NCBI GenBank assembly: GCA_037951165.1
Contig: JBBDHG010000135.1
Location: forward strand, 2,715,001-2,779,000
DNA from: Lophius americanus
Taxonomy: Eukaryota; Chordata; Actinopteri; Lophiiformes; Lophiidae
Direction of reading: 5' to 3'
DNA: 64,000 bases
Below, one piece after another: positions 1 to 13,165 of this stretch (positions within the stretch are counted from its first letter, which is position 1; every line of letters begins with the position of its first letter). A model generated the notes under the pieces. That model saw only the letters and a program-made list of their open reading frames with translations, was not told the origin of the DNA and searched no databases. The translations under genes were made by a program, and so were the position numbers.

Positions 1-1529
1 CTAATTCCTCATCAGTGGGTATTTGGCCTCCACAGCAGGCAGACAGAGAGCAGTGGCAGGGTGCCATCCAGGAACAGGTGCTCGTCCATGTTGTGCTTAT
101 GGTGTCCGTTGGCCTCGGTTACATCCTTTCAGTTGATTTTAACCTGGGAGCATTTCAATTGGTTCGGAGCTTTGCTCTGAGTATAACAGTTATGTCTTTG
201 AGTGCCTGACATTGACTCAAGCTACTGATTTCACTGTGGCTGCTGCTAGCTACGGCATCTTTGTTTTCAATGTCGTGACCAATTTAACTGGTTGCAAGAA
301 CAATACTCAGGATATTAACTGCCTGCTAGACACCTGAGACTTTTTTGCTAAAATTAAGTGGAAATATGTTTGTGAATGGCGTCGTCCTGGCCAGTTACAG
401 GTGAAAGGGAAATCTTTATTTTTTTGCTGAATAAGATCATGTCAACATTTTTTTTCCAGCTTTGGGGTGACTAATTCCTTCATGTTCACAATAACAGCGT
501 GCATGAGATGTGACATGTGATTTACCCCTGTCACTCAAATCTTAGTGACTTCTTTGTCCATTAACATTACTCGTATATTATTTATTATCAAGTCACCATC
601 ATGAAATCTTTATTTTTCTCCTTTCTAATACCAGAAACCTCCTGACAATTATCAGAAGGAAGCTGCTGTAACTGTTCTGCCTTCACCCCAGACTTGATTG
701 TGTTAGCTTAAAACATAAACACGCTTCCTCCTATCCTAATTATAAATCTTTCCGCCATCTTCCTCTCCTACATTTTAACTGCCGGAATTACCAAGTTAAT
801 ATTTTCCTTTCATGCTCATTAACTTACTCACACATTTTTTTCTGTGTGTTTGTTCTGCTGCTTTCTACTTTAGGGCTTCTCTCTGTCACATTGGTCACTA
901 TTGACAGTTTCTTCTTTTTCCTTTTAATTTTTCTGAATATTTAATCATGTTTGCGGATCACCTTATTGCCAAGTAACACATTAAGTCCAAGAAGACTGCA
1001 GGCAGCAGACAAATACCGTTTTAATACAGTATCTGAAAGAGAAAAGGGCATTTGTTAACCTTTATTTTGTTAAGTTTTTTAATTCAGTTTTTCATATTTT
1101 TTTGTAACTGGGAAATATCTTGAAGCATAATGACACCCAGCCAACTGAAGTACCCTGACATAACCCGGTCTTCGATACACTGTAAGTCCTGTAAACCTTA
1201 TTCATTCTGCAGGATTACATGTCATATTATTGAAACTTTATTTTAAGTGTGCCATCGGAGAGGATGGCATAACTTGCTGCTCCTTATATCAACTTAGGAC
1301 CGCCTCAAATATTTCACCACAATTATATATTATAGCAGATGACAATATATGAGAAAACATGTGCCGACTGCCATTGGGGAATCGTTAACCAATTATTGAG
1401 GGGAGTTTGATTGGTTATTGAAACTTTTTTATTTTAATACACCACTTTATTTTAAGATAGTTTCACAGATTTTTTCTGAATCGTTTGTGGGATCATGTTG
1501 TATAAAATATGGTCAGAAAGGGGCCGCCC

Positions 1530-1548
1530 ATATATATATATATATATA
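1530..1548. repeat. (TA)n microsatellite
   Basis: About nine alternating AT units, followed after a short gap by another ATATATAT run near 1552. No gene context. Confidence 0.8.
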
Positions 1549-4500
1549 GACATATATATATCTATCGTGCAGGTCAGAGTCTACAGATACTGATATTGAT
1601 AAGAAAATTATAAAAGTAAACAGGAAAGTTACAAATATACCAACCAAAGCTCAATAGGTGCAGAAACATGGAATGAATGACAGCAAGCCTGCAACGGAAT
1701 ACGGACTTTTTCATTATGAAGGGGGGGGGGGCTTGTGTTACAAAAGAGCTAATTGAGATAGGTTATAATAACAAAATAAGGTTATAATGACAGTATATCA
1801 CTACATAGGCCTTAGTTTTTCTGCCCTTTAACTGATTTGCCCTTAAAAAAAAATCTTTGGACAAATTTGTTTTTTAACTTTTTAATACCCTGCTAAAATG
1901 TTTGGTTTGCAACATTTTGAGTCACTATTTCTCTTCGAAAAATGTGTGCCGCTAGACTGAACCCTATTACATTACGACCCAGAGCCAATGATGGAGCCCC
2001 GGGGGACACCAAAGGCCAAAGGAGCCACTGAAGATGAGGCATTAACCATTGCTACTTGGCAAATCCTGAGTTTTCGGGGGGCGTATTAAGGCATTTGAGG
2101 ACTTACTGAACCGACAAAAAAGTCAAATAAGGGTCAAATAGTTATCATAAATTTAGAATATTACAGTATTAAATTAATAAATGACCCAAAGAAATAAAAT
2201 ATGAACAGAAATAGATTTCAATTACTTTTTTCCCCTTTTGAGGACAGAAAAGGAATCATGTTTGTTCAGAAACAAGTTTCTATGTCAGACAATCTATTGC
2301 TCCAGATTTAAAAAAAAAGGGTGAATTAACTAAAAGGTTTAGTTTATTCACAGAATTCTAAATCTTTAAATTACAGCATGCATATGTAGATCCTCTAAAA
2401 CTATGTTGCTGAGATGCTGGAGTGTCTCCTCTTGGTCTGGAGAGAGAAAGAAGGTGAAAATGATATTCAGGTTCATCAAACAGTCAGTGGCACTCCATCA
2501 ATTACACCTGTGGTAAGAGATGCCTGAAGGAACACGGATGTGTGGTAGGATGTAAATCAAAATGAATTGCACAAACTAAGCTCATTGTGTTTAAGGAGTA
2601 GCATGTAACATCCCTTCCCCTGCAGAATGGCGGAGTAATGAGGGAAAGGCATATTCAGGTTTATGCATTTAAATGTACTAAAAGAACCAGTTGTTGGTGA
2701 TGACTGTTGTTTGCCCAGTGTTTTATTATGATTGATTATTAGATTTCCTTCCAAATGTTATCTGAAGAAACTAAAAGTAATTTATGGCAAATTCAAATCT
2801 TGACAGTTGGAAACATTTTCCAAGTGCAGTATACCAAACCCTTTCAAGCAGAAAGTGACACAAACACACACGGCATGACAACTGTCCGCCATGACACCTC
2901 TACTCCACCAGGCTGGTCAGATCACTCAGAGCAACATAACAGCACGTATCTACCGGGCCTTTTCTGATCTCACCCATGAAGGAGACAACACTTTCATATC
3001 AACAATCTGTCATCTCACAATGTGGCATCTTCCCCTTTGAAGGTACTGTAGCATTGTTGCAGTTTCTCTGATGTGGAACTCCAGCTTTTATCTGCCTGTT
3101 TTAGGCAAGGAGGAGAATAGCGGGAGATGAAGGAAGCAATTTCTTTTAAACTTGGACCTACCAAAGTAAAAAGAAACAGCACGTTGACAGGCGAGTGAGA
3201 GGAGCACTTCTGGGTCAACTGGAGAACTTCACAGACCAGTTTAGAAGGCTTCATAAAATCTCACTGTCAGGAGAGCAAGTGTCATAACTCGTATACAAAT
3301 CAGAAGTGAGTTAGCTCTGAGGGCTACTTTCTGTGGATGCTTGATCTTAAAACAGATTATGTCTCATTCAAACCTAGACACAGAATCTAAGACTCACTTA
3401 TGTGACACTGAAGAGTCTTAATACAGAAGCCGAAGAGATTTCCTGCTTGTCCTGAATTACCAGCCAGCTGTAAACTACAAGTCCCACTCCCCAGCAGGAG
3501 GATCACTCCTCCCATTAGCCTTGGCATAGTGCCGACTACAAATGGGAGATCCACGGTTGTCTGGAGGCCCAGTTGGGACGGGACCCTCCGTCACTCACGG
3601 CGACACATGTCATAAACTCATTGTCTTGCCATCAATCTGGGGACCTAACCACCTCGACAGCAGATGGAGGCCCAGCAGGAAAACAGGGGGCCATGCCCTG
3701 AGCCTCTGCCCCACACAGAGTGCGCGCAATGGGATGAAGAGGGGCCACAACTACAGAGGAGCCCCATACCCTGGACCGGACCTCCTGTGGATAAACCTCT
3801 GGATGAAGTCCTAATGTTGTCTGTGATTAATTAGAAACAAATGTAAGTATGCTGCTGTGTTAGGAAAAGGTATTTTAGCATATTAGACACCTATTTAAAA
3901 CTTTTAGATTCCAAATGTTGTCCAATCTGCAGCTACGTCAGCAGATTTACACCCCAGCTTCAACTATCAGTAGATACATAAAGTTCTAAAACCACAGTCA
4001 GTGTAAACAGCGCTCCAAAAATTCTGGACTGAAAATAGCAATAAACACAGTCTGCAAGGGATAAAGATGTCTTCCTCCCCTGGAATGGGATATGTAATGA
4101 TATTCATAAAGCGACCACCTACTGGGGCCACCGGAAAAACTGTTCCTAAGCAACAAAATGCACTCCGTTACAAGCTACATCTTGGGAAATTTTGACCGGA
4201 TTGTGTTACTAACAACAAAAAACCCTTTAAGTAGGCCATGTTATGAGTCTGCTCCCTATGGCTGAGTATCTGGCAGAGTACTAATGATACATACTGTATG
4301 TCAACACAAAACTATAAAAGGAATTAAAGCAAGCTGGTGAAATGCTCCCAATCCAAAAATCTACTTTGTTGAATTTTGAATATCATGTCTAAGATTATAA
4401 ATCATGGAATCAACGTAACGCTCAAAAAATCCATCAAGGTTAAATGTCTTCTTAGTAAATGCCAAAAGATGAGGTCATCTGAATACATTTTGCTGATGAG

Positions 4501-4562
4501 TAGTTTTATCTATAAGATCAGGATTATAAGATTAAATCAGCTTGACATTCTTAAAAGTACGT

Positions 4563-4602
4563 AATGAGTGTTTTATTGTACTCATTAAATAAAACACTCA
4601 TT
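4563..4602. repeat. Perfect 15-bp inverted repeat
   Basis: Left arm AATGAGTGTTTTATT (4563-4577) and right arm AATAAAACACTCATT (4588-4602) are exact reverse complements separated by 10 bases. It could be the end of a small palindromic transposon; no target duplication is obvious. Confidence 0.75.
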
Positions 4603-7471
4603 ATAAATTATAAAGATTATTTATTTATTATCTTAAGAAGAATAAAAATATCCTCATAAATATACCCATAAAGAAAACACTTAATCCTTCAGTTTATCAC
4701 AAACATTAAAAAAATTGGAGAAATGTGGTTTTCAATCGATGGGAATATTATGAAAAGCTGTAAACTGAAAAGTAGTAATTAAAGCTGACAGATTAACGTA
4801 GTGGAGTAGAATATCTTCCTTCAGAGATGTAGTGGACTAGATGAATAAAGTAGCATAAAAAGGAAATAATCGAATACGATAATTGAGTAAATGTACTTTG
4901 TTTTCTGTCCACCTCTAGTTTTATGAGAAAACACTGATCAGGCACATTAATGAAGTCTTATACCCATAAAATGAAATTAATGCAAGTAAAATCCACACAT
5001 TTGCACTGTGCGTTCCTGAATGTCAGAATTTTTACATTTGGCAAAGATAGAAATCACAAAGATAATTAAGTGAGAGTAAATGGAGACAAATCATGGCGCG
5101 GCCTTATAAGTCAATGGAGCATCCTGTCATATTTTCCTCCGAGGATCTTATTTAAATATAAGCTGTGTAGGACTGAATTACATAAAGCCTCGCACTCGGC
5201 ACGAGTTACACCTAGTATGTCTTTATAAAAACGGTGTTTAAACGACTGCGCTTAACTTCTTGCTCGCTTCATTCACTTCATCCCCAAAACAGCTTAAAAG
5301 CAATTACAATATAATAATGAGTGATATTTGTTTCTCCCTGTCATTAATTGCAATTAATCAAAGGCAGGAAACGACTTGAAAGGGTCGCTTTGCAGAGAGT
5401 TCTCAGAGGTCAACTGACGAAACGTTATCATCTGGGTGCATAATTTCCAGAAAAATGATCAAACAAGGCAGAGAGAGAGAAATATAAAATAAAACACAAC
5501 ATGATAGCTCAGCCTCACAAACACATCACAGGAAAATTTTCAATCAGCATCAACATCACAGATATTATCTGCTATGTGACTCAACATATTGATTTTAAAA
5601 TGTAATCCTCCAAACCCTCTTTTTTGGGGGGTGTTGGATACTAGCACCTTTGAAAGATTGCTGGAGGTGAAGACGCTCCCTGAGCTGATCTGCTGCAGGT
5701 TCTGCTGTCACCAAGTGACTGGTCTTTGAACTGTGCGTCTGTGCTCCCAGTCACTGCTCCGGTTGAAGAGGAGTCCAGCAGAAAAGCTTCAATGCCCTCT
5801 TGTGGTGAGAAGATGTGACATTTATCCCGCTCAACCAGCCGGCCTTTCCACGAGCCTTCCGTGAATCTCTACATGAAAACTCTATCTGAGGGCTTCTGTC
5901 GTCAGATAGAGGGAACAAAGAAGTTTCTATTCTTAAATATGTGCTGCACCTGGAAGGGGACGGAACAGACAGGGAGACGCGGAATAAGAAGATATTTTGA
6001 TCAGATTAATAGTGTGTACCAACCTAATGGAATAAAGATATTCTGTATTTTAGCATACCAGGTTAAACTGGATTCTTCAGAGCAGAGTTTTTCAACGGTC
6101 GATGAATGGGTCCCACAGTCTCTCCAGGAGGTTTGTGGAAGTGAGGAGGATGTAGCTTAACCCCCCTGGGCACGGACAGGTGACATGAAAGGAAAATGTT
6201 ATCTTATAAAATAATTTTTTTGGTGCAATTCATTCTCTTTTCCATCTCACCAAAAATATTAGAGAAGGAAGCATGCTTGATTCTTCTGGCATAAAGTTTG
6301 ATGAGAGGATTAGTGCATGACTGCATAAAGCACAAAGACTGGAAACTCGGTGAAAGGCAGTCAGTTCTGTCCAAATGATTCATAACAATGACAACAGAAG
6401 TTAGATCATGACTATCTCTCGGTCGAACACGTGGAGGTTATCAGGGATTAAGGAAGAGTTGGCACTCAGGCACGGAATAATCCGTCACGAAACCGCTCTT
6501 AAGGTTGCAAATTGTCGTTTTTACACTTTTACACAGGTGACACAAAGAACATCTAACATCCTACAATAGGATAACTAAATGTTTGCTGGACCTTTATATT
6601 TACTATAGAGAAGTAATGGTGGTGTCAGTCTACATGTCTAACTGTTGGCAATACAGTCAATAAGTACTTTTCTATAACTTTGAAACAATTCTTATAATTA
6701 TAATAATATTATTCTTATTATATTATATAATATAAATATAATAAATTACTATAACTGCTCTTACGATCACATTACGAACAGTTGAATATAATATTTTCTC
6801 TCATCAACAAAGTATGAAAAGGTTCTTGGCGTGTTTTGTCAGCGTTGAGGCCCCTAGGCTGATGTCTCAGAGTCAGACCAGCCCTTCTCTTTGTGGATGG
6901 TCCACCTGCGCTGACAGATGGCGTGTGAAAACACAGAGAGGTTGTCGCTGGTTCTCTCTGGGTTTTGGTTTGAGAGTGAAAATCCTTTTGTGTTCGTAGG
7001 CATGGATTTTTATATCCTCATGAACTCGTCTGACATGGTCATCCTGTCGTACAACAATCTCACAAATCTGTGGTGGGCCTTCGGCACAAAAAAAAGAAGG
7101 GACTTATAATGTCACACAACTTCACTCCATTGGCAGTAAATTCAAGAAACACACAAACAAAAGAAATACACATGTGTCAGTGAAGGACAGGAGGTCAAAA
7201 AAAACATTTATTTGCATTTATTTTGTTTCTAAGGGACATTCATTAATTTAATATCTCAGACATTCCTGCTCGAGCATGTTTTAAAACAGTAATAAAATCA
7301 GTCTTGTGAAATCATGTCATGCTAAAATTGAGTATTTTATGGAAAATTATCCATTTTAATTAGATTAGCTCAACCTCTTGGTAAACATGTTTTTAGAAAA
7401 CTATGTAACCCTTATTAGTCTTTTTTGGTGGTATCAAATTACATAATTCTGTTGACCTCATATGCTTTAAT

Positions 7472-7657
7472 ATGCAAAACAAAACCTACTTATTGATAAG
7501 GACATTCTCAATAGCCAAGGTCAATGCCTCCTCCTCCTCTGTGGTCCCTTTGACCTTTGGTGTCCCCCAGGGCTCTGTCCTCGGCCCTTTACTCTTTAAC
7601 ATAAACATGTTGCCACTGGATACAATTTTAAATGGGTCCAATCACATTTTTCCATAA
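7472..7657 (+). mobile_element. Non-LTR retrotransposon reverse-transcriptase fragment
   Basis: An open frame carries the signature GVPQGSVLGPLLF followed by a MLPL segment. This is the conserved reverse-transcriptase block just before the catalytic YADD/FADD motif in fish L2/CR1-type LINEs. The YADD box and everything downstream are missing, so this is a short dead fragment. The clade assignment is from memory of family motifs and is tentative; the reverse-transcriptase identity is firm. Confidence 0.8.
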
Positions 7658-8930
7658 GCAATAGTGACTGTCAGTGTGCTCATCCAAACGCAGGACACTC
7701 AAGGGTTGGATGAGTCCAGTCATGTCAAACCGAAGACTATGTAGAACACATCTAACCACCAACAGTAGGCCAGTTTTAACACTTATGGATGTAAATGGAG
7801 AATAAATATGTATAAGACAACAAAAATAATGATGAAAGGGCTTAAAAATGAAAGGGAACTATTTAAAACACAAAAGGAGTCCTTGCCATGAGTATATTCC
7901 CGAAAAGTCGGGACTAGGGGGAGACTTCATCTTCAGAGGTTTTTGGGTTAAATTTGTCAACCGTAAACCAAAAAAAAAAAAAAAAACATATTACACGTCT
8001 TTAATCATCACTGGCATTTGCAGGTCCAGTTGAGGACTGTTGATTCTTGTGGATCAGGGGGGCGTTCACTTTTCCTCCCCCCACCAGGAGGGCTGATTTT
8101 AGATTCCGCAGGCATAAATTAAATGTATTATTATTATTATTATTATTATGTGAGCAAAACACAATTGTCATACAGGAGAAAGCCTTACAGCTGAAATAAA
8201 TCATTAAAACTGTTTTCTCCCACAAAGAGAACGGCAGGCATTAATAATAGGTATTCCCCCCAAAGATGTAAGAATGTCTACAAAAATGTCTACATTCATT
8301 CCAGTTTTACTTCAACTCAGCATCTCATTTTCTGGGTTGGATATTCAAAATGCTTTTTCTCTGTAGGAGCAGAATTTAATGCCTTGACACCAAATAGATG
8401 GAACAATGTCACAGTATTGTGCCGTTATATGCAGGCTGAAATCTTACTACATCAATCATATTTGCTGATTTACCAAAAGCCTTAGTGGTCGCAGTATTTA
8501 TAGCAGGCTAGACGGACATTAGACTTCATTATAACACTTTAACTTTAAAAATAGTTAATAAAATAAAATAATTTAAAACACCATTTTAAAATCAACATCA
8601 GAAGCTGACAGCCAAAACAGTTATGTTTTTTCTGACCTGTTGGTTATTAAAAAAGAAAACAAAATGTATTGTCGACAAAAAAAATGAAATAAAAATTCAG
8701 AACACATTGTACATTTTATTCAAACAGCAAAATACAATAAATATAACAGAAATAACACAAAATCCAGAAACAAGATTAATGTCAGCATACACATATGACA
8801 AGCTTAAAATATCCAACATTCAATTTATTTAATGGGGCCAATGGTTAACAGGTTGGTCTGCAAAACAGTATTTTGATAAAAAGCTGTCCCTAGTGAGTAA
8901 AATCCAAACTATTAGAAAAATATATAAAAT
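7658..8930. other. Gene-free stretch with simple repeats
   Basis: Nothing gene-like was found. It holds a poly-A run near 7970-7986, an ATT run near 8129-8148 preceded by AAATTAAATGT (a tail also seen at 26880-26940 and inverted at 58713-58778), and a segment near 7895-7935 (CCCGAAAAGTCGGGA) that also occurs in the dispersed repeat described at 59000-59480. Confidence 0.5.
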
Positions 8931-9290
8931 AATAATAATAATAAATTGGACTTATATAGCACCTTTCTATGAACCTGTGGATGCTTAAAACATATGTATA
9001 CAAAATGGATCTAGTCAAGATCATTGATATGCCCAAAATTCTGACTAAATCGAACCAACGGTAAGGAAGGTAAGTCTGGAAAAAAAAAATTTGGGGGGTA
9101 AAAATCTCCCACTGGTGACTAAAATATGAAAAATTAGAGTAAATCACAATGGATATTAAATAGAGCTTCTCCAGCCTTTTCATATGCAAAAGCTGGGACT
9201 AAATAGAACCAATGTTTGACAAATTATGGCCCGAAAATTTTTGGAGATTAAGGTCAATGGTCAAATTTGGTCAATGTCCTGTTGAAGAAC
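8930..9290. repeat. (AAT)n with repeat tail plus copy of a dispersed repeat
   Basis: An AAT run (8930-8944) leads into TTGGACTTATATAGCACC, a tail typical of fish interspersed repeats. From about 9060 to 9290 follows a copy of the unclassified dispersed repeat whose core is 'attatggcccnaaa...tttttggagat' (here at 9225-9250). The same core occurs at 55282-55312 and 59185-59210, and inverted at 47195-47225 and 61815-61855. Confidence 0.55.
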
Positions 9291-9296
9291 TAATGA

Positions 9297-10150
9297 TGGG
9301 CTCATTAAGCATAAGCAGGATGTGATGGCATGTCACTGAGGAAAGCTGTGGTTGTGATGCTTGTTAAGTGTACTTTCAGTTGCCAAATCACAGACGGTGT
9401 TACCAGGGAAGAACCCCCCCTCATCACACCTCCTCCTCCTCCATGAGTCATTGAGAACCACACATACTGATACCATCGGTTCCTCTACTCCGGATCTCAC
9501 AAAAGACACCAAAAACTTCAACTTAGACTCATCAGACAAAAGCACAAATTTATCACTGGTCTAATGTCTGTTTCTTGAGTTTACTCTTCCTCATGGAATC
9601 CCAGTTGAGCCTTCTACATCAATTTGACCATGAAAGTGTAATTTGAGCCATCTTCTTTTGACTCTTGATGATGAGACGTGTCTGCTTCATGAGCCCAGCG
9701 GAGCATTCATGTAGGCTCTATGGTGAGGTGCTGAGGTCGACAACTCTAACGAAGGCATCCTCTGCAGGTTGGTCTTCCTGTCCTGAGATTGTCCTCATGA
9801 GAGACAGTTTCAAAGCATTTCATGTTTTTGGATGTGTTTTTGAAGATATATCAAAAGTTCTTGAACTGAGTGACTGATTGTCCTGACTGACTGACTTTCA
9901 TAATAATGCATTATTCGTATATTTTGCTTTTCTGAACAACAAAAATGATGACCTCAAACAGATTAAGAAGGCAAAAAAAAAAAAATCCACTTATGAACTC
10001 TTGAAAAGAAAACCCGTTAAATGAAAAGCATTCCAGTTGATGAGCTCATCAAGCTGGTTAAGATAGTGCCAAGAAACGGCAAAGCTGTTGTCAAAGTAAT
10101 GGTGGCTGCCCGAAAAACAAGAGTGTGTGATTCTATGTAAGAGATTGTTG
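9297..10150 (-). mobile_element. Degenerate Tc1/mariner transposon
   Basis: The - strand has an open piece (9545 to 9333) containing LSDESKLKF, which matches the first catalytic-aspartate motif of Tc1 transposases (usually FSDESKF). A shifted frame nearby shows the HGGGGV motif that follows in the family (usually HGGGSVM). To the right, the + strand bases 10031-10130 (TGATGAGCTCATCAAGCTGG and following) match, from memory, the untranslated end of salmonid-type Tc1 elements. The coding part is broken by several stops and frameshifts. It is inactive, and the left end is not defined. Confidence 0.75.
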
Positions 10151-13103
10151 CGTCTGCCTCTTTGCATTGTAAAGGTTAGAGAGATGGTTGCGAATGAATG
10201 AAGATTTTATAAGTCTGCCAGTGATATGGACAGGTGACCCAACTGTTCAGTAATTGAATCCTGGAAGGAGATGGGCACAAAATTAATGAAAAACATCAAT
10301 GGAAGAGCTACTGCTGTCATGTTGTAGAACCTGGGCGTGTACTGTAAAAGCTTTTTTTCTTCTCATCCAATGAGAAGAACATTTTTGTTATTAAGCCGCA
10401 ATGAGAAGCCACAGTGGATATTTAGACAACAGAAGAACTCATCAGTTTATTTGAGGAGACGAAACAATCCTGTGAAATGATGTGACTCCACTTTAAAACT
10501 CTCAAACCTATTCAGTTTATCTTAACCATTAAACCAGCTTTAAAATGATAAAGAACTCAAGGTGTGACAATAAACAACAGATGCAAAGTTTCATGTGAAA
10601 ATACAAACAAAATAAAAGAATAGAAAATAACAGTGACAACAACATTGTGATGATGGTATTGTTTGCATCTTCACATTAAAAGTTCTACATCTGGGAATCA
10701 TTGTCTATCCAATTTGATTGCGTTTGAGGACCAAACATTAGTGACGTAAACGCAGGGTCGACTTCCCCCTGTTCTGCACTATGGGCTCAGAAAAGTTTTC
10801 CAGACATCGAGAGCAGCTTTGTTGTGGTGAACACAGGTCTCTGACCTATCTTCAAAGCCTTAAAGATGTGGGCACAACAGTCTGACTTTCCATCGCTTCA
10901 CTAGCATTTCCCATTTTACCACTTTATCCTTCTGTCAGACATTAACCAGGAGCTGCCTTACATCCAAGATGGGCCGGAATCGAAAATTAAACAATTATAT
11001 GAAATTAATTGGCCTGTGCGTGCCTCTGAGGATTTGTTTTATAATTCATATATCCTTGTAGGTTGTTATTGCACTATAATACAGCAATACACAGCGTTTC
11101 AGAAATACTGAGATCCAAACACTGTGCTTGAAATGTTTGATTTCTCTGAACTAAACGTGTATTTTCAGACATTTGGAGGGAAATACAAATAACCATGTCC
11201 GTGGGCAGTACAGCAATTATTATCTGTATTTATTATCTGTAGTAATAAATATAACTCATTGTTGTTAATTAAGCCAAATAATCTGGCAGCTGAACGCACA
11301 TTTTACATGCGAGAGGATGCACGTGAGTTTAAACTGTGTATTTACAGTTACTGAAATTCCAGATTTGTCGAATTGCATGATTTATAATTAAAGATTTTTT
11401 TACATTCGGATGTTATTTTTGCTCTGTCCCAACAGGATTCGTGGACTTTTACTGAAGGGACACAAAGAGTCACTTCATCAGGGAAAAATATTCAAATATT
11501 GATGATTTGAAATTCGATCACAGCTTTTTTTGTCTTTTATTTACTGACGTCACTTTTGTTTTCAATACAGGTCTGTGTCGAAGAAATGATCACACGGTTG
11601 ATTCGCGGGCGCATGTACACATTATCACAAACGTGTTGACGTAAAAACGACATCATGTTTCACGGTTGTCAATTATATTTAACTTTTAAAATGGATGAAC
11701 TTTTTTTACATTCGTTATGCACATAAATATTGTCATGACCAAGGTCATGAAAGAAAAAATCGTATGTCTTGTTGCTATTAAGGGGTCAGATAAGTATTTT
11801 CAATGAACAATTCACTTTTACGGAGGTCTTTGAACGCATCACGTTGAGGAATGAATTGGGTTTAGAAGGACGATGACAACAAAAATGGACATCGATGGAA
11901 ATAGCCCTGTAAGAGTGAAATATCAACTTGTCGCCTACAAACAGAGGTGTAGGTAGAAATGCATTGACAGCGTAAAGACGAACAACCGTATAGTCGCTCA
12001 CAACGCTTTTTTGGAGCAACGCCTGCTAGTGTTGTTACTAAATTAGCCTCGGTAGCTAGGAGACGTATGCTAGCGCTGTTAGCTGTTTAACACTAACGGT
12101 GAGACGACTGAGATTGGCATTTTAATAAATGCGAGCCCGTATCTGCCACGTTAAAGCAGAACACGATATGTCGACTAACGAATGCAGCCGTTATCATTCC
12201 TTTTGTAGGCCAGCTGTCGGTTGTTATTCCCATCTGAATCATCAAGTAGCCGTTGTGACGCAGGACACAGCTGCTGTCATGGTTACACGTCAGGACCAAG
12301 CAACCATGATGCACTTTACCTGAGCTCCTGTTGCAGGAGATTCAGGAACATATCTACGGCTGTAATTGTAAATATGTTGTGTTTGTTCTGACTATAGTTG
12401 TAGTTTCTTTATAACCCTCTGGGTGTCGCTGGTTTGTGTTGACTTACATCTGAGCAAGGTGTTGCGTTTGTGTCTCATTTAAAAGGTCGTACTAGAGATA
12501 TACGTATTATATCTTTCATAGTGAATTTAGTTGTAAGTTTTATATACTTACGTCAGTACTGAAATAACCACATTTTCCTGCTTGTAAGCACACCAGCTTC
12601 TTTGTAACCAGAGATGGCCATAATACCCACATTCTTTACTTGAGTAGAAATACAGTTCCATCCATACATCCATAAATACATACATCCATACAAACATCTT
12701 CTTTTTAAGTGGAAACACTGCCAGTTGCCGGCATCTTGTTGTGCATTAAAGTTGCTGCAGGTCGTAACAGTGAAAGGGTCTCTTAATAGTACTAGAGACA
12801 CTTTTCATTAGCGAGGGGATGAATAATTATGAAACTACAGTAATCAATAGAAGTAGCAACTTGTGTTATAGATAGGAAAATACTTGTAATATCTGCTTTA
12901 TTGAGCTACTGAAACGGCTCTTTATGTTTTTGATTATTACAAACAACTCCTAATGTAGTGTATTTTGGCTAGAAATCTTAAATACTATTGGGGTTGAATA
13001 ATTGTGTACCTGTCTTTATGGCTAAAGGGCTGATTGGGTTTTACCCTCTGAATACTGTCTATCAATGTAAATGTAATCTTTTTTTTGTTTGATTCCCTCA
13101 CAG
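10151..13103. other. Gene-free region upstream of agbl5
   Basis: No coding exon was recognised. The agbl5 promoter and first non-coding exon should lie here. The least AT-rich, CpG-containing part is about 11,850-12,350, with a possible donor site at 12099-12104 (AACG/GTGAGA), but I cannot prove which donor is used. Open frames on both strands near 11,786-12,323 are unlike any family I know. Confidence 0.4.
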
Positions 13104-13165
13104 ATTGTCTATGGCTGACATCCGGACAGAACCTAAGAGGAGATAATTGAGAGGGGTTCAGAATC
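13104..13165 (+). other. agbl5: agbl5 5' untranslated part of exon 2
   Basis: A pyrimidine-rich tract ending in CAG (13101-13103) marks an acceptor. The exon then carries 62 untranslated bases, including an upstream ATG at 13112 in another frame, before the start codon at 13166. This implies at least one separate upstream non-coding exon. Confidence 0.6.

Larger units (their letters stand above)
1..7471. other. Gene-free AT-rich stretch, nothing recognisable
   Basis: Only short open frames occur here (99 codons at most, at 5861-6160), and none resembles a family I know or is flanked by convincing matched splice sites. Visible landmarks are a TA run (1530-1548), an 11-base G run (1721-1731) and a perfect hairpin (4563-4602). 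It is probably intergenic or a large intron of a gene outside the window; the sequence does not decide which. Confidence 0.6.

Noticed and set aside
15..209. 64-codon open frame at the left edge
   Set aside because: No known motif and no convincing splice sites; reading the opposite strand gives nothing better.
3542..3814. 90-codon frame rich in Gly/Pro
   Set aside because: Less AT-rich than its surroundings, but no homology, no flanking splice pattern and low complexity; treated as chance.
5861..6160. 99-codon frame in the left gene-free region
   Set aside because: No recognisable domain and no neighbouring exons; length is possible by chance in 64 kb.
11786..12323. Overlapping frames on both strands upstream of agbl5, possible divergent gene
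   Set aside because: No similarity to known proteins; the region is more likely promoter or first non-coding exon.
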